NCBI GenBank assembly: GCA_936432065.2
Contig: OW386285.2
Coordinates: forward strand, 370,575,249-370,639,248
Source of the DNA: Rutpela maculata
Lineage: Eukaryota; Arthropoda; Insecta; Coleoptera; Cerambycidae
Direction: 5' to 3'
Length of the DNA stretch: 64,000 nucleotides
This document shows, piece by piece, positions 32,400 through 43,404 of this stretch. How positions within the stretch are numbered: the stretch's first letter is position 1; each line of letters opens with the position of its first letter. Under the pieces are notes generated by a model. It did no database searches. It was not told where the DNA came from and saw only the letters and a list, made by a program, of their open reading frames with translations. A program made the translations under genes and the position numbers.

Positions 32400-32914
32400 T
32401 AGTAATGCCACGAATATTCGGTTGCTATACGGTATTCGACTTATTTGGCCAATTTTTATGCTATTTGGTTTTGGCCGAATACAACCGAATATTCGGCAAA
32501 ATATGATTTTTTCATGTAAATTTGAATTTTTCTTTGTAATTATATAATAGCTATTTATGTAACCAGTTACAAAAGACTTTATTTTGTGTAACAAGTGGAT
32601 ATTTGCGGGACGAGCGATTAATTGTTTACCCATAATATGCAATGTATTATACAAAGGTAAATGAAGGTAACAAAAAAATATTTTCTTATTTTTTGGGATA
32701 AAAATTAAAAACTTACTAACCTACAATTTGAATGCAAACATTGGAATATTCTTCTATATTCAGGTTGTGGTCTAAGAAAAGAAGGGAAATAGCGCAACTT
32801 GATATATTTCATATACAAACCATTCTATAATTCCCAGTAAATATTTGGCTGAATAGTCACTCTGAGTAGCCGAATATTCGGTATTCTCATAAAACATTAT
32901 TCGTGGCATCACTA
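32400..32914. mobile_element. hAT-type MITE with TAGTAATGCCACGAATA ends
   Basis: TAGTAATGCCACGAATA at the left and TATTCGTGGCATCACTA at the right. Flanks TGTGAGTT and TGTGAGTC form an 8 bp duplication with one mismatch and a one-base offset. Subterminal CGAATATTCGG palindromes lie at both ends, analogous to the ATATCGATAT palindromes of the element at 7544. About 515 bp, non-coding. Confidence 0.75.
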
Positions 32915-33488
32915 TTGTGAGTCTTTATGTAAGATGAAGACCCATGCCGCTTTTTAAACTTAAAAATTCCAAACAAAAAAAATAATCTTGGACTCACCTT
33001 TATCCCTCCAATCTCGATACCCACAACGTAAAATGTTCACTTTTATTACAGCATTGTCTGCACAAAATTATCAAATTTTAAGGAAAACGATCACAAAGTT
33101 GGTATTTTATCTAGTTAAAGTGACAGTCCTCGATTAAAAATGTCCATAGTCACTTAAATTTTACACAGCCAACACAAAGATTGTTCGTCAGGAATATATG
33201 TATTAATAGAGACGGTCACTGGTAAAGTACCTGTACATGAGCCTGACGCATTTTCCCTGGCTGCACCATGACAAAGAACGGTGTTTGTAAAATCCATCAT
33301 TATTTAAAACGTAAAATACAATTATTCATTACTAGTACGTATGCGTAACGACCAGTAGTACTTATTTCAACAGGGTGATATGCGTGATGCAATATAGGAG
33401 CATATCAAAAAATACACAGCCCCACAAAAAATGAATACTCATCAGCTATGGTAGAGCAATCAAGATATTCTTAGAATTTTTTGACGCA

Positions 33489-33796
33489 GAATGAGGAAGT
33501 TTCCATTTTTCTCATTTTCTCGTAATAACTAAATAGTTGCAAAAATCTAAAAAATATGTGTTTTTTTTTTTAATTATCTGTATAAATAAAAAAGTTATTG
33601 TCCTTCAGAGTTTAAAATGCCACGCTCATCTGGTCTGAAGCTGGATTACGTCACAGTACGTGATTCCGTCAACAGCGAGTGGACGCGGACACCTTTGGTT
33701 TAGTTCATTCAGTGTTATTCTTACCGGACGAGAAATTTTAACCTCACTAAATGAACATGAGCGAGCGCACACACTAAATAGGAAACTTCCTCATTC
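33489..33796. mobile_element. 308 bp MITE with GAATGAGGAAGTTTCC ends
   Basis: GAATGAGGAAGTTTCC (33489-33504) and GGAAACTTCCTCATTC (33781-33796) form a perfect 16 bp TIR. The interior contains a CpG-bearing stretch (about 33640-33730) unlike its AT-rich surroundings. No coding sequence. Confidence 0.75.
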
Positions 33797-34367
33797 AAAT
33801 CTAAAATCGCAAAATCCGTATACCTATTGATTAATTCAGAAGAGCCAAAAACATCCCTTATATAAGGATGAAAATAGTAAAAAATGATGCTATTGGGTTA
33901 TAGAGCTACCATGAACAGAAATATAATGTAAGTCTATTGGCTGAATACATGAACAGGGCTAGGGCTCACACAAAGACATCGAGACACGCCCTAAAGGGGA
34001 TGAAAACTACCCCAACACAATATCAAACTGCACAAAAGCTCCAATAACTGGCGAAAAAGCTTGAACCCTCTAAGTTTTATTAATAGGATCTGTTACGACC
34101 TAGTACACAAAAACAATCCATTGCAGGGTAAAAAACTACCTCTTATCTTAAATTATGAACTTTTGTCAGGGAAAAAATACTGATTGTACCAGATATCACA
34201 TTTTGATTGCAGTAGGTATGAATGTGGGGCAATAACTAGAAAATTTTTGTAACTATTTTATGACACACCTACGATGGGGTAAGAGAACGGGACGACGAAA
34301 AGTTATTGGTGTGTCTTCATCCCCGTCGGGATCATTTGGGGGGATGAAAAGGAATTAAGAGGCCCTG

Positions 34368-34730
34368 ACAAGAGAAAAGCACTCTTGGAACTACATCAGT
34401 ATTTTTTTTTATGTAATGCAGCGATTACGAGATTGCTCTGATATTCATCCCTTCGCACTCTTACCCCCTCATAAAATGCACTTGAGTGTTAAAAACGGAC
34501 CTCTACACTATGGCATTCGGGAAAGGTACTTACCTTTATGTCAGATTTTTTTTTCGATGCAATATAATGATTGTAAAATTGCTCTAACCCCTGTGAATTT
34601 CTCTAGAGCGATGAGAAAGAATCACGACGCTATGACATTCCTAAAGAGCACTCTTGAAAATCCTTGCTGTAGGATTTTTGCTAATGTGCGATTACAATGT
34701 CTCTGATATTCACCCCCTCGCACCCTCATC
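34368..34730. repeat. Degenerate direct repeat, unidentified element
   Basis: A block like AAAGCACTCTTG ... GCGATTACGAGATTGCTCTGATATTCA..CCTTCGCAC at 34376-34455 recurs at about 34645-34725 (GAGCACTCTTG ... GTGCGATTACAATGTCTCTGATATTCACCCC). The spacing is about 270 bp. An open frame of 96 codons here is repeat-derived and not a believable gene. Confidence 0.5.
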
Positions 34731-34731
34731 T

Positions 34732-34733
<2 letters not shown>

Positions 34734-34762
<29 letters not shown>
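34734..34762. repeat. (TAA/ATA)n microsatellite, left of the R4/Dong-like element
   Basis: Pure AATAATAATA run immediately before the 5'-truncated reverse transcriptase. A matching AATAATAATA run follows the element's 3' end at about 36451-36472. This fits insertion into a pre-existing TAA microsatellite. Confidence 0.9.
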
Positions 34763-34763
<1 letters not shown>

Positions 34764-36450
34764 CAATCACCTGTCTAAACTCCTGCTACAAGCTATTTAC
34801 TCGTATCTTGTATGCTCGGACCCTACGGCAGGTTGATCCGGTCTTCCAGCAGATATACGAGCAGCGTGGCGCCAAGAAGGGCATGGCAGGTTGTAAGGAC
34901 AGCCTGCTGGTAGACCGCTGTATTACACAGGACTCTGTGCAGTACAAGCGGAATCTATCGATGGCCTGGATTGACTATCGTAAGGCATTTGACACAACAT
35001 CACATGAACTTTTGTTACATTTGCTCAAATGTCTTGCGGTAGCAGAGCCACTAGTGAGGTGCATAGAACAACTGCTGCCACTCTGGAGGACCCGCTTCAC
35101 CATAACATCAGGTATACAGCGGGTTACGACAGAGCAGGTGGCATTCAGAAGAGGAGTACCACTGTGGACCACCCAGCAACCGGAGGCATAAGGTCACCCA
35201 TTTATTCTAGATCGTCCGTTCCTCGTGTTTACCTCCCACGTCATCGGGGGGGGGGCGAGTACTCTTGGGTCTGGAGTGTATGCATGTCAGAGTAGTACTG
35301 AGTATGGCATGTAACATCCTCAGGAGCTCGGATCCGCTCCTGGTATTAGTGAGAGATCACGAAATCGCAGGGGTGGGCGCAGGATTGTTTAAGGCACCAA
35401 AAAGAGCCGCAGATGAACTCGGTCTCGTATTCGACGTCAGACGAGGCGGCCGGCGCGGTGCTGACCCAGAGTCACCGATCTTCAGCCAACTCCTCTGAAA
35501 GCCCAAATAAAAGCTGCCTAACAGGAGAGCCTGTTTAGGCAGCATGTCGATAAACCCATGCACGGTGTGTACTATAAGAACATAGAAACACTGGGTTTAT
35601 CGACTAGGCTGACATTCACCTTTTTAAGGTCAGCTGGGCTTAAGTTGGAGACCGAGGGATTCATTGTGGCCTGTCAGGATGGTGTAATAAACACCTTGGT
35701 CTACCGGAGCCGCGTAATGGGTGTAGAGGTCCCTGATATCAACTGCAGAACCTGCCGTCAGGCGCCGGAATCGCTGATGCATTTGCTTTCAGCATGCCCG
35801 GTATACGCGATTTCGGCCTACATCCACCGCCATAACGTGGCTTTACGAGTGCTATACTACCATCTACGGCACTCGTATGGGGTAGACCAAACACCAGTGC
35901 TGCCTTACATCCCCGGAGATATTGAGTCCGTTGCCGAGAACGAGAGGTGCCGAATTTATTGGAACTACTGGTTCCCGACCGTCAGGCTAATTCAAGCCAA
36001 CAAGCCTGACATAGTCCTCCTCGACCATCAGAACAAAGTGATGTTTGTAATCGAATTCTCAGCACCTGCTGAGACAAACATCGCTTTGAAGGAGGGGGAA
36101 AAACGGACCAAATATCGTGATCTCCGGTATGAGCTCCAAGTGCTGTACCCAGACTACTCGGTCAGGATGGTCGTCCTAATAATCGGCGTACTCGGAGGGA
36201 TGAAGCCTTCGCTGCTCTCAGAATTGAAGATCATACCGGCCTGTCAGAATTCGGCAGAATGGTTGGCAGGCCAGATGCAGAAAGCGGTTATCTTGGGGTC
36301 CCTTCGTCTACTTAGGGCACACGATTTAGGTATTTACAGTCACTGACTCCACAGGTCGTGGAGAGTGGCTGTAAGGAATTTGCCGGCGCGGCTACCGTGA
36401 GGTGTCGGAAGCCACGGAAGTCCTGTCCGGCAGCGGGCTACCCAAAAAAA
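34763..36450 (+). pseudogene. R4/Dong-like LINE: RT fragment and REL-type endonuclease
   Basis: The first segment (to about 35170) encodes LYARTLRQVDPVFQQIYEQR, KKGMAGCKDSLLVDRCIT and MAWIDYRKAFDTTSHELLLH, the fingers and palm of a reverse transcriptase in the R2/R4/NeSL group. After frameshifts and apparent loss of the YADD core, 35370-35490 gives AGLFKAPKRAADELGLVFDV. The 262-codon open C-terminus (35558-36346) has a CCHC-like motif (CRTCRQAPESLMHLLSAC) and a restriction-enzyme-like endonuclease motif (KPDIVLLD ... VMFVIEFSAP ... KRTKYRDLRYEL). A GC-rich 3' UTR ends in a short A run. TAA repeats on both sides recall Dong, an R4-clade element described as inserting in TAA repeats. Base composition is markedly more GC-rich than its surroundings. 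It is inactive. Confidence 0.85.
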
Positions 36451-36700
36451 AAATAATAATAATAATAATAATATTTATTGATGTATATAACAGAAGTTCT
36501 TTTACACAAATCAAATCGAGTACAAAGAGAAATTGCAAAGTTATGTATACAGTCAAAAAAATATATAAAAGGTGTTATATATAAATATAAATTTACACTT
36601 TGTAAATAGCCAAACAATACATTGTAAAAAGCAAACATAATTCAGTCATAGCAAACTTAAAACAAAAATATAAAGAGAAAAGAAGAGAAGAAATAACAAA
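36451..36700 (-). mobile_element. 3' end of a minus-strand LINE with (ATT)n tail
   Basis: The minus strand reads ...CATCAATAAATATTATTATT, an AATAAA-like terminus with a trinucleotide tail, like the AATAAAGGTCTGTCTG terminus at 48012. The adjacent plus-strand TTTATTGATGTATATAACAG resembles CTTTATTGATGCACAGGAAA at 48013. It is a 5'-truncated relative of the 47993-50220 LINE; its tail and the microsatellite used by the R4/Dong-like element are the same tract. Confidence 0.55.
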
Positions 36701-36767
36701 TACCAATTATGTAAAGAAGTCATCAAATACATAACAGTTTTTTTCTAGTAGTAATTTTTTCAATTTT

Positions 36768-37295
36768 ACTTCCACGTCCAGTGGAAGTATAGTAACGACA
36801 AAAAAATTTTTAAAAATTTTTATTGTCCAAATAGGCTTAAAATGTCATGAAACGTCGAGATTTTAAGTTTGAGCGAGAAAAAAAATTCTGTCTGTCTGTC
36901 GGTGGTCTGTCTGTCGGTCTGTCTGTCTGTCGGTCTGTCTGTCTGTAACTTTTTTTTGTGCGCACGTTTACTCTGGAACCGTTTAAGATATTGACTTGAA
37001 ATTTGGTACACATATGTACTTTAACGAGATCTAGAACTAGATTATATTTTCATCTCGTTCCGTCGAAGGGTTGGGGGGTAAATTGGGGTAAATTTGGGGT
37101 AAATGGGTAAATCGAGCAGGTAAGAGTCCATGAAATTGGTATTTGGTATATACAAGAGAAGCTAAGGTCTCAAAAAAATTTTTGGCATTAGCCACCCCCA
37201 TCACCACCCCCCACCTCCTTATTAAAGAAGATGAAAAAAAATTGTGATTTAGTGTATGTACAGGAACCAGAAACCTCAAAATATTTTTTTACTTT
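36768..37295 (-). mobile_element. Inverted, truncated copy of the 1475-2280 element
   Basis: Starts with ACTTCCACGTCCAGTGGAAG, the reverse complement of the 2260-2280 end, and runs through the same blocks: a long CTGTCTGTCTGTCGG tract, GTGCGCACGTTTACTCTGGA, TTGGGGTAAATTTGGGG and the GGTTTCTGG-type terminus. Compared with copy 1 it lacks the ~350 bp tandem 5' part. Confidence 0.8.
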
Positions 37296-37921
37296 GAGAA
37301 ATTGCTATGCACCCTGATAATTTGGCATTCGTTTACATCATGGCATGTCGATTCATCATCTTAAAAGTATATATGTGTTTTTTTAGCAAAGATATCAAAT
37401 TTTTTTACATTGAGAAACATTGTAAACTATGCAAGAAATTAATTACATATATTTTAATAGGAATCGTAGAGCCTTCAGTAAGTCTTCAATTTGTTAAGAT
37501 TAATTGAACTATTAAACTCAGAAAAACCAGCAGATGCTTAAAAAAACTTATGATTTTTTTAAAGCTCTCTCAATATACCTACTTTGATTGGTCATAACTT
37601 TTGAGTATTTTTTACTCATTAAACTTTTTATAACGTGTTTCTAAACCTATTTTTTTTAAATACCAAGAAATACAAAAAAAAGTCTAATATTTTTGTAGCA
37701 TCTTGAAGTATTTGTTCTCCAATCGATGACGTGAATTTTACTAACTACATGGTGTACTTTCCAAATATGAATTAAAAGAAAAATTCTAAATGAGCCCATT
37801 CTGGAAAAAAGTAATTTATTTAATAAATGTGTTTTATGTGGGACACCCTGCACAACATTTTACCGAACTCTGCATTATATTATTTGAAGAATATGCCTAT
37901 CAGTAATGTTTTCTTTTTCAG

Positions 37922-38497
37922 GATGCTCTTCAGCATAGTGGAGCTGTTTTTTTTCTAGAGTGTCATTATCGATTACTAAAAAATGTCACCCAAAATGCGA
38001 TAACAAAGTTATATGAGGACAAATCAAAGAAATATGGCATTTTGGCATGGCCTCTTGAATTAAAAAACCCAGTTTCCAGCTTAACTCACAAGAAAATGTT
38101 TGAGTATTTCCACACAGATGCCGAGAATTTTCTCTTCCTACAGATGGTGAAGGCTGACGCTCTTATCATCGTCAACACGGATAGCATCCACAAAGAAATC
38201 ATGTTACCTTGGATACAATGTGCTTTAACGCAAGACTGTATATTTCCTATTGGGGCGCAATCGGCTGGCTGCAGATTCGATAAGAAGCCTCAATACAGGT
38301 ATTCGGGTTGTCATAGTTATGATACTTCAGCATTGAATATCGTGTTAGGACTTAAGTTTAAAGACAGTAGCCACTATACTTATGGTGGTTCCTGTAATTA
38401 TTTCGAAATGGTACCTCTAAATAAGGCCTTAGCTTTATTAAGAGAGCTTGAGCAAAATTCAACTACAGAGGGAAGGTCGTTGCCTTTCGAATCTTAA
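37922..38497 (+). CDS. Host gene, last exon (DUF1647-like glycosyltransferase family)
   Basis: 191 codons plus TAA, preceded by TTTTCTTTTTCAG. Notable motifs are DALQHSGAVFFLECHYRLLK, a FHTDAENFLFLQMVKADALI segment and the C-terminal signature AGCRFDKKPQYRYSGCHSYD then TSALNIVLGLKF. The R-Y-S-G-C-H-x-Y-D-x-S-A-L-N pattern is the family's best landmark, and I recognise it from invertebrate DUF1647-like/putative glycosyltransferase proteins. Such proteins are probably Golgi-lumenal, which cannot be tested here because the N-terminus is missing. The frame is intact with no stops, codon use looks normal, and both splice sites are consistent, so it is likely functional. The 3' UTR should lie in 38498-38700; no clear AATAAA is seen. 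Confidence 0.82.
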   Translation, partial: DALQHSGAVFFLECHYRLLKNVTQNAITKLYEDKSKKYGILAWPLELKNPVSSLTHKKMFEYFHTDAENFLFLQMVKADALIIVNTDSIHKEIMLPWIQCALTQDCIFPIGAQSAGCRFDKKPQYRYSGCHSYDTSALNIVLGLKFKDSSHYTYGGSCNYFEMVPLNKALALLRELEQNSTTEGRSLPFES

Positions 38498-38706
38498 TAG
38501 GTGTAAATATTGGACCAAGTATTGTGTGATATTTAGTGTAAATTTATTAATACGACAGAGCAGATAAATGGTCTTGTCAATTAGTATAGTTAAGAATTAA
38601 TACTCATTTCTTAGATATTACATTTAATATCATCCTGAAAACTGCTTTCTGTTTTCTTAAATTTTGTGTGATTTTTTTTATAATTTCTGTAATATACCAA
38701 GCAAAT

Positions 38707-39046
38707 GAGGAAAAGTGCTCAAAGTTTGTGCTAACTAAGGTTTGTGTATATCGATGGACACTTCTTTTCATCCTCTCTCGCACCCTCAAGTTCCCACTTA
38801 ATCCCATGCATGCTTAAATCGTCATCTTAAAAAAATGGCAGACATCGGGCATCTTGATAACGAACTGTATCTCACAACCTACTTGACCATCTGGCCTGTT
38901 TTTTTTAATCAAAGGCTCATGGTGCTGAAGAAGAAAGATGCTTATGATTTATCCGTTAAATTTACGATTCTCACGCCAAAAATATAAAAAACGATATTCG
39001 CATAATTTCAGCATTTTAGAAGCAGTTTCAGACAATCTGTTAGTTA
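38707..39046 (+). repeat. Left copy of a dispersed inverted repeat
   Basis: Aligns for about 340 bp with the reverse complement of 44246-44566. Shared blocks include CAAAGTTTGTGCTAA, TTAATCCCAT, CACTTGACCATCTG-like, AATTTA.GATTCTCAC and GAAGCAGTTTCAGA.AATCTG. It begins about 200 bp past the host stop codon, so it may overlap the 3' UTR. It encloses 5.2 kb of other elements with its partner. Confidence 0.7.
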
Positions 39047-39559
39047 AAAAACCTAAAATTCATAAAATGCTAAAAAAGCATATGATAGTTCCGTAAAATG
39101 AACCATTCACATGATAAAAATTGAAAAAATTTTAATTTTTGGCAGTTTTGTCTCGCCTTCCTCTAATCACCGCACAGTGGTTTCTGAGACCACTTTTCTT
39201 GGCCAAAACTAAATTTTCGTTCTTATCGTGAAATCTGTTAATGTAAATGCACTTTATATTTGGTGGTAAGAAATTGAAAGTTATTATATATGTTATTTCT
39301 TTGTATGGTAGTTATACCGGGCGATACAAGGTCGTGGTACACCCCCTTGTTTTTCGTTATTAAAACTTTGAAATTTGGTACGATGAATATACTTGGTAAT
39401 TATAATTTTTTGACATAAATGATGTTTCTGGTTTTTTATTTCACGTACCTTGTATAAAAAATAATACAGAATTATACAAAATTAAAACCACATTATATTT
39501 ATATTGTACGAAAAGGTGTGATGCATGATGGTTAAAGATCAGTATCTAATTCTAGTTCA
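39047..39559. other. No feature identified
   Basis: AT-rich DNA between the inverted repeat and the transposase-like pseudogene. It presumably contains the 3' flank of that element, but no TIR could be matched. Confidence 0.4.
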
Positions 39560-41335
39560 TCTAAATGAGCAATAGGTAATATGTCCTCTAAACAAATCTC
39601 TGATTCTTTTTCTTTTCTGTGTACCCTTCTTCTCCTGCAATGTCTTGTTCTGTTTCATCACTTTCTAATTGTGGTAGCTTAAGCATTTCAATAACCTCAA
39701 ATGGCAGATTTAATTTTCGCTGGCTACTAATACGTTTCTGTAGATTTATGCTTGAAATAATTGGATCTGATGTGTCCATGGCTCGTACTTATATATTTAT
39801 TTCTTGCTTCTTCTCCAAAACATCCAATTGGCAATACAGTATTCTCTATTACTTGCCAACCATGAAAAAAAAATTTGTGTACTGTTGCAGGCATCGGATA
39901 CCAAGAATATTTTAACATGTAAAGTGTAGCAGCTGAATGACAATATTCTTGGAATTTTTCACTGTCTATTTCATATTGGCAAGATAAACAAATTAAAATA
40001 ATCCGAAACCGCTTAATTAATCTTCGTCCACGCTGGTAATATCTGAAAAAAGTTTTGTATTTTGAAATTCTCTGCATGCAGTGTTACCATCATTTGTACT
40101 TCCAAATCAACTTGACTTGGGTTTATCAACATGTAAACTGCAGGGTGTTTCCTTTAGGTGTAAAAACTTTAGATGTTTTAAAGTCCTGTATTTTCAAAAA
40201 GCTATTGGGTGTTGCACCTCATATCGGACACGCTTGACTTGATTTAGTTCCCCTTAGAACATTTAATACTTTGCCATCAATTAAAGTCATAAACATGTAT
40301 ATTTTATTTTGATTACTTTGCCATTCAATAAGGTTACTTGCAATTCTTGTAATTCTGCTATTTGTTTATCAATATTTTGTTTATCTTTTAATATATGCTC
40401 TGTGGACTCTTTTATAAACTGTAGTTTTAAAGGCCTGCAAAAACTTACAGATTGTGGAGTTCGATTATTCCATATGATAGTGTTTTGTGTCGGTAGCCGT
40501 AGAGGTATAACAGTTGTCGCAAATAGGGAATTATCAGAATGAGTTTCAGTTGTATTAGATGTTCTAAATTTCTGTTTATACTTAGACTGTCCCGAACTTC
40601 CATCAAATCCATAACTAAACTAAACATTATTTCGGCACTAATTTCATCAACTTTTATTGAATTCTTATACTGCAAAATGATTTGTTCTTGCAACATTATT
40701 ATCCGCTTTGTAGTATGTTGAAGCAAATCATTTAATGAAACTTCTGCGACAACATCACTAACAATAATGCCGTCTGGTCTACACTGAGTCTTCGCTTTCC
40801 AAATTATTTTTTAGTCGGGGTATATATCACAATTTCTAGAAATAGCTCCGTGGCGAATGTCTAGATACTGTTGTTTACTGAAATTAGAATCCAAAATAAA
40901 TTCTAACGCTTCCTCAGTGGTATACTTAATTAAATTTTTTTTAGGGCATGAAAGCAATTTCTGTACTTGGTAGGTGTGCTTGGACTTTGGGTAATTTCTT
41001 ACAACTGCTGCTACATCTCTTTTACTTTCTTTACGAGCCACCATACCTGCAGCTTGCAACATCAAATAGGGATCTTGTTCATGTTCCTTTGCTAACAGAG
41101 ACGCATGTCTTCGCTTTGACCTAGAAGATTTTTCTGCAAATGGAAGACTCGATCTGCCAGAAGACGTAGATGGTGTTGGCTCGTCAATTTCAATTATAAA
41201 ACTTTCATTAAGCCACATGGAAAATTTTTCTCCGAAGGGAACCTGATTTCGGGATACCTTACTCCATTTTTCACTAAAAGTGCGACATAAATGACGCAAT
41301 TTCTCACGAATTCTTTGTAAAATGGGAGGAATCAA
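39560..41335 (-). pseudogene. Transposase-like gene of an unclassified family, four frames
   Basis: Minus-strand segments, N to C: 41335-40811 (KWSKVSRNQVPFGEKFSMWL, SKRRHASLLAKEHEQDPYLM, KNLIKYTTEEALEFILDSNF, SKQQYLDIRHGAISRNCDIY, then stop), a linking stretch in another frame (AKTQCRPDGIIVSDVVAEVS), 40726-40445 (LQHTTKRIIMLQEQIILQYK, VDEISAEIMFSLVMDLMEVR), 40077-39727 (SCQYEIDSEKFQEYCHSAAT, YPMPATVHKFFFHGWQVIEN, LPIGCFGEEARNK) and 39779-39588 (MDTSDPIISSINLQK). I have seen this order of motifs (T-V-H-K-x-x-x-H-G ... LPIG-x-x-x-E-E-x-x-x-x-RNK ... SSDPxISS) in many repetitive arthropod and cnidarian proteins annotated only as hypothetical; it is probably transposon-encoded. No TIRs were assigned. 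Confidence 0.65.
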
Positions 41336-41481
41336 TATTTTTATTAATCCGTGTTTTCACGTAGTCAAAAAGTGACGAGCACTTCACCTCTTTAGTGTCC
41401 CCTTGGAGCCATAAGTTAAAAAGTTCTTCCCTCGTAAAACGATACACGTCTGTAAATTTTTTTTTTTTAAACAATGCGCAA

Positions 41482-41757
41482 TGGTTTTATTTTAAAAAAA
41501 GTCGACTAATAAGTAGAAAATAATTTATTTTCACTGATTATAAGCTGGCCAGAATAATTTTCAACTTTGTAAATATAAAACCATTGGGCGCGCTCATAAA
41601 ATGTAATCGTAAATCAAAATGATTAGGCGAAGTAATATTTTATGAGCACCCAATGATTTTGTATTTACAAAGTTGAAAATTATTCTGACCAGCTTATAAT
41701 CAGTGAAAATAAATTATTTCCTACTTTTTAGTTGAATTTTTTTTAAATAAAAAATAT
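41482..41757. mobile_element. Fold-back MITE, ~125 bp arms
   Basis: GGTTTTATTTTAAAAAAAGT ... TCACTGATTATAAGCTGG ... AGTTGAAAATTATTCTG-type sequence is repeated as its reverse complement after a spacer of about 27 bases (41610-41636). The arms are highly similar, with few mismatches. RNA or single-stranded DNA from this stretch would form one long hairpin. Confidence 0.85.
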
Positions 41758-43404
41758 ATTTACCTTTTTTTTAATTAAGACTAAAAAACCTTTTCATTTG
41801 ATACCCATGTCAAGGGGGTTGTGAAGAAGAAGGTAAGCCGCCATCTTGAGGCGTCCGCCATATTGGGTTTAGAACGATGTTAGATATACTATATTGTATT
41901 GTCATCGGAACCAAAGCTGTGTGCCAAAGTTCAATAGCTAGATTTGATACAAAACACATAAATTATACACATTTTCAAACTTAATTAAACCATTTAAAGA
42001 AATGTGTATTTGTAGATATTATGCAGGTACTTGCAGATAAAGTATATGCCACATTAAAGAGAAAGAATTTCTTTAACAATCTATCTGTAAATTATTGTTG
42101 CCTAATCCCGCCAATTTTTTGTATACCTTCCTAAATGTGCGTATTTATTTATTAATTTTTTTATTTTTTTCATAGAAATGCGTCGGTTCCATTCTTATTG
42201 TGACACCGATTTTACAGATACTATGTAAAGATTTGCATTAGAAATAAAATATATACATACCCGAATGATAATGTAAAAAATGTTACAAAATAAAAATTTT
42301 CAATATTACTCTGACGACACACTTTCAAACTGAATATTTATTTGTATATGTACAAAGCGCAACTGAGACATTCACTAAATTGTTAAGATATCGGACCTCT
42401 GTACAGGTAGAAACGTGCACCCGTTCGGGTGACAGGTCCGGAGTCAACAGCTTTAGGGCATAAAAATGGTCTGTAGAAACCATAGTGCACCGTTTAAAAA
42501 AAAAATTGAATCCTGACCCTCAATTTAGTCAATTTTCTCGATATATAAATTAACGTCACAATACATAATAGCAATAAAATATTTTTTCATGGTTGCTATT
42601 CTTCTCTAGACATTTACGTTGTAACTGCTCACCAAACTTAATTGGCATAACATCTTTTATGTTTCTTTGGTAATGCCGCCGTGTCTACCTTCCTTTTTTT
42701 ATTGGCTTCATCATCACAAATTAGACAGCATTCTTTGAAATCAGTGGAAGTATTTAAGCAGCGACTTCGCATTTCTATATACATCGAACTTTAGATTTGC
42801 CACCTCCTTTTTGGGAACTTCTTCCTGGGCATATAATTTTTGCAACTTCTGTGTCATTTTTCAGGAATGTTAATTAGTAATTCATTCTTTCGCATCACAC
42901 TCAATTAATAAGGGTGATTAGGCCACGCCTTTCTGTGTTTTTTGGAAAATCACAGTTTTTCGTCACAAGTTTACACAAATGTCACTTGAAGACAAACTAG
43001 AGGAATGAATGTGATTATGACATCTGAAAAGCTGTCTCTGATGTTTATAACAACCAAAAAATTATGGCAGAGCTGTATTTGAAAGCAAATTATCAGATAT
43101 ATCTATTTAGTTTTGATGGAATAATCACTAACTACATTGTTACACATTTAAACCATTTCTTAAGAGGGAGCAACGTGATCAAATCAGAGGGGAGTGGGCG
43201 GAAATGAACCAATAAAGTACAGAGAGCTGTTGTGTTGGTTGTCTAGGTTTGGCGTTCGTACTTTCTTTACTATTGCTCTACCTACTTACAATCACGCCTG
43301 AAAGGTCTAGACCAAGCTTCAAATACACGAAATGAGTGCACATCGGTTATAAATGTAATTATTTTTGCAATCATTTTTAATTATATCGAAGTGACTCCAT
43401 CTAC
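41758..43404. other. No gene identified
   Basis: AT-rich sequence with a more GC-balanced patch at about 42395-42460 containing an imperfect CGGACCT...AGGTCCG palindrome around GTGCACCCGTTCGGGTGAC. Minus-strand frames near 42650-42870 (KLQKLYAQEEVPKKE) look faintly coding but are short and interrupted. Confidence 0.4.

Larger units (their letters stand above)
31367..37921 (+). other. Host gene intron, 6.6 kb, filled with mobile elements
   Basis: Begins GTAAGATAATTG and ends TTTTCTTTTTCAG. It contains, in order, TIR elements at 31451-32072, 32215-32364, 32400-32914 and 33489-33796, a degenerate repeat (34368-34730), an R4/Dong-like LINE in a TAA microsatellite (34734-36475), the 3' end of a minus-strand LINE (36451-36640) and an inverted copy of the 1475-2280 element (36768-37295). 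The intervals 31073-31250, 32915-33488, 33797-34367 and 37296-37921 show no further feature. Confidence 0.8.

Noticed and set aside
34416..34706. 96-codon open frame
   Set aside because: Lies in a degenerate direct repeat; the frame is not conserved between repeat copies.
36438..36638. Minus-strand 66-codon frame ending in poly-Tyr/Phe
   Set aside because: Product of the (TAA)n tract and LINE 3' UTR; not a gene.
41811..41880. GCCGCCATCTTGAGG/GCCATATTGGG block as a promoter (YY1-like) region
   Set aside because: No downstream coding sequence or start site support.
42395..42460. CGGACCT...AGGTCCG palindrome as a structured RNA
   Set aside because: Stem is short and interrupted and no family is recognised.
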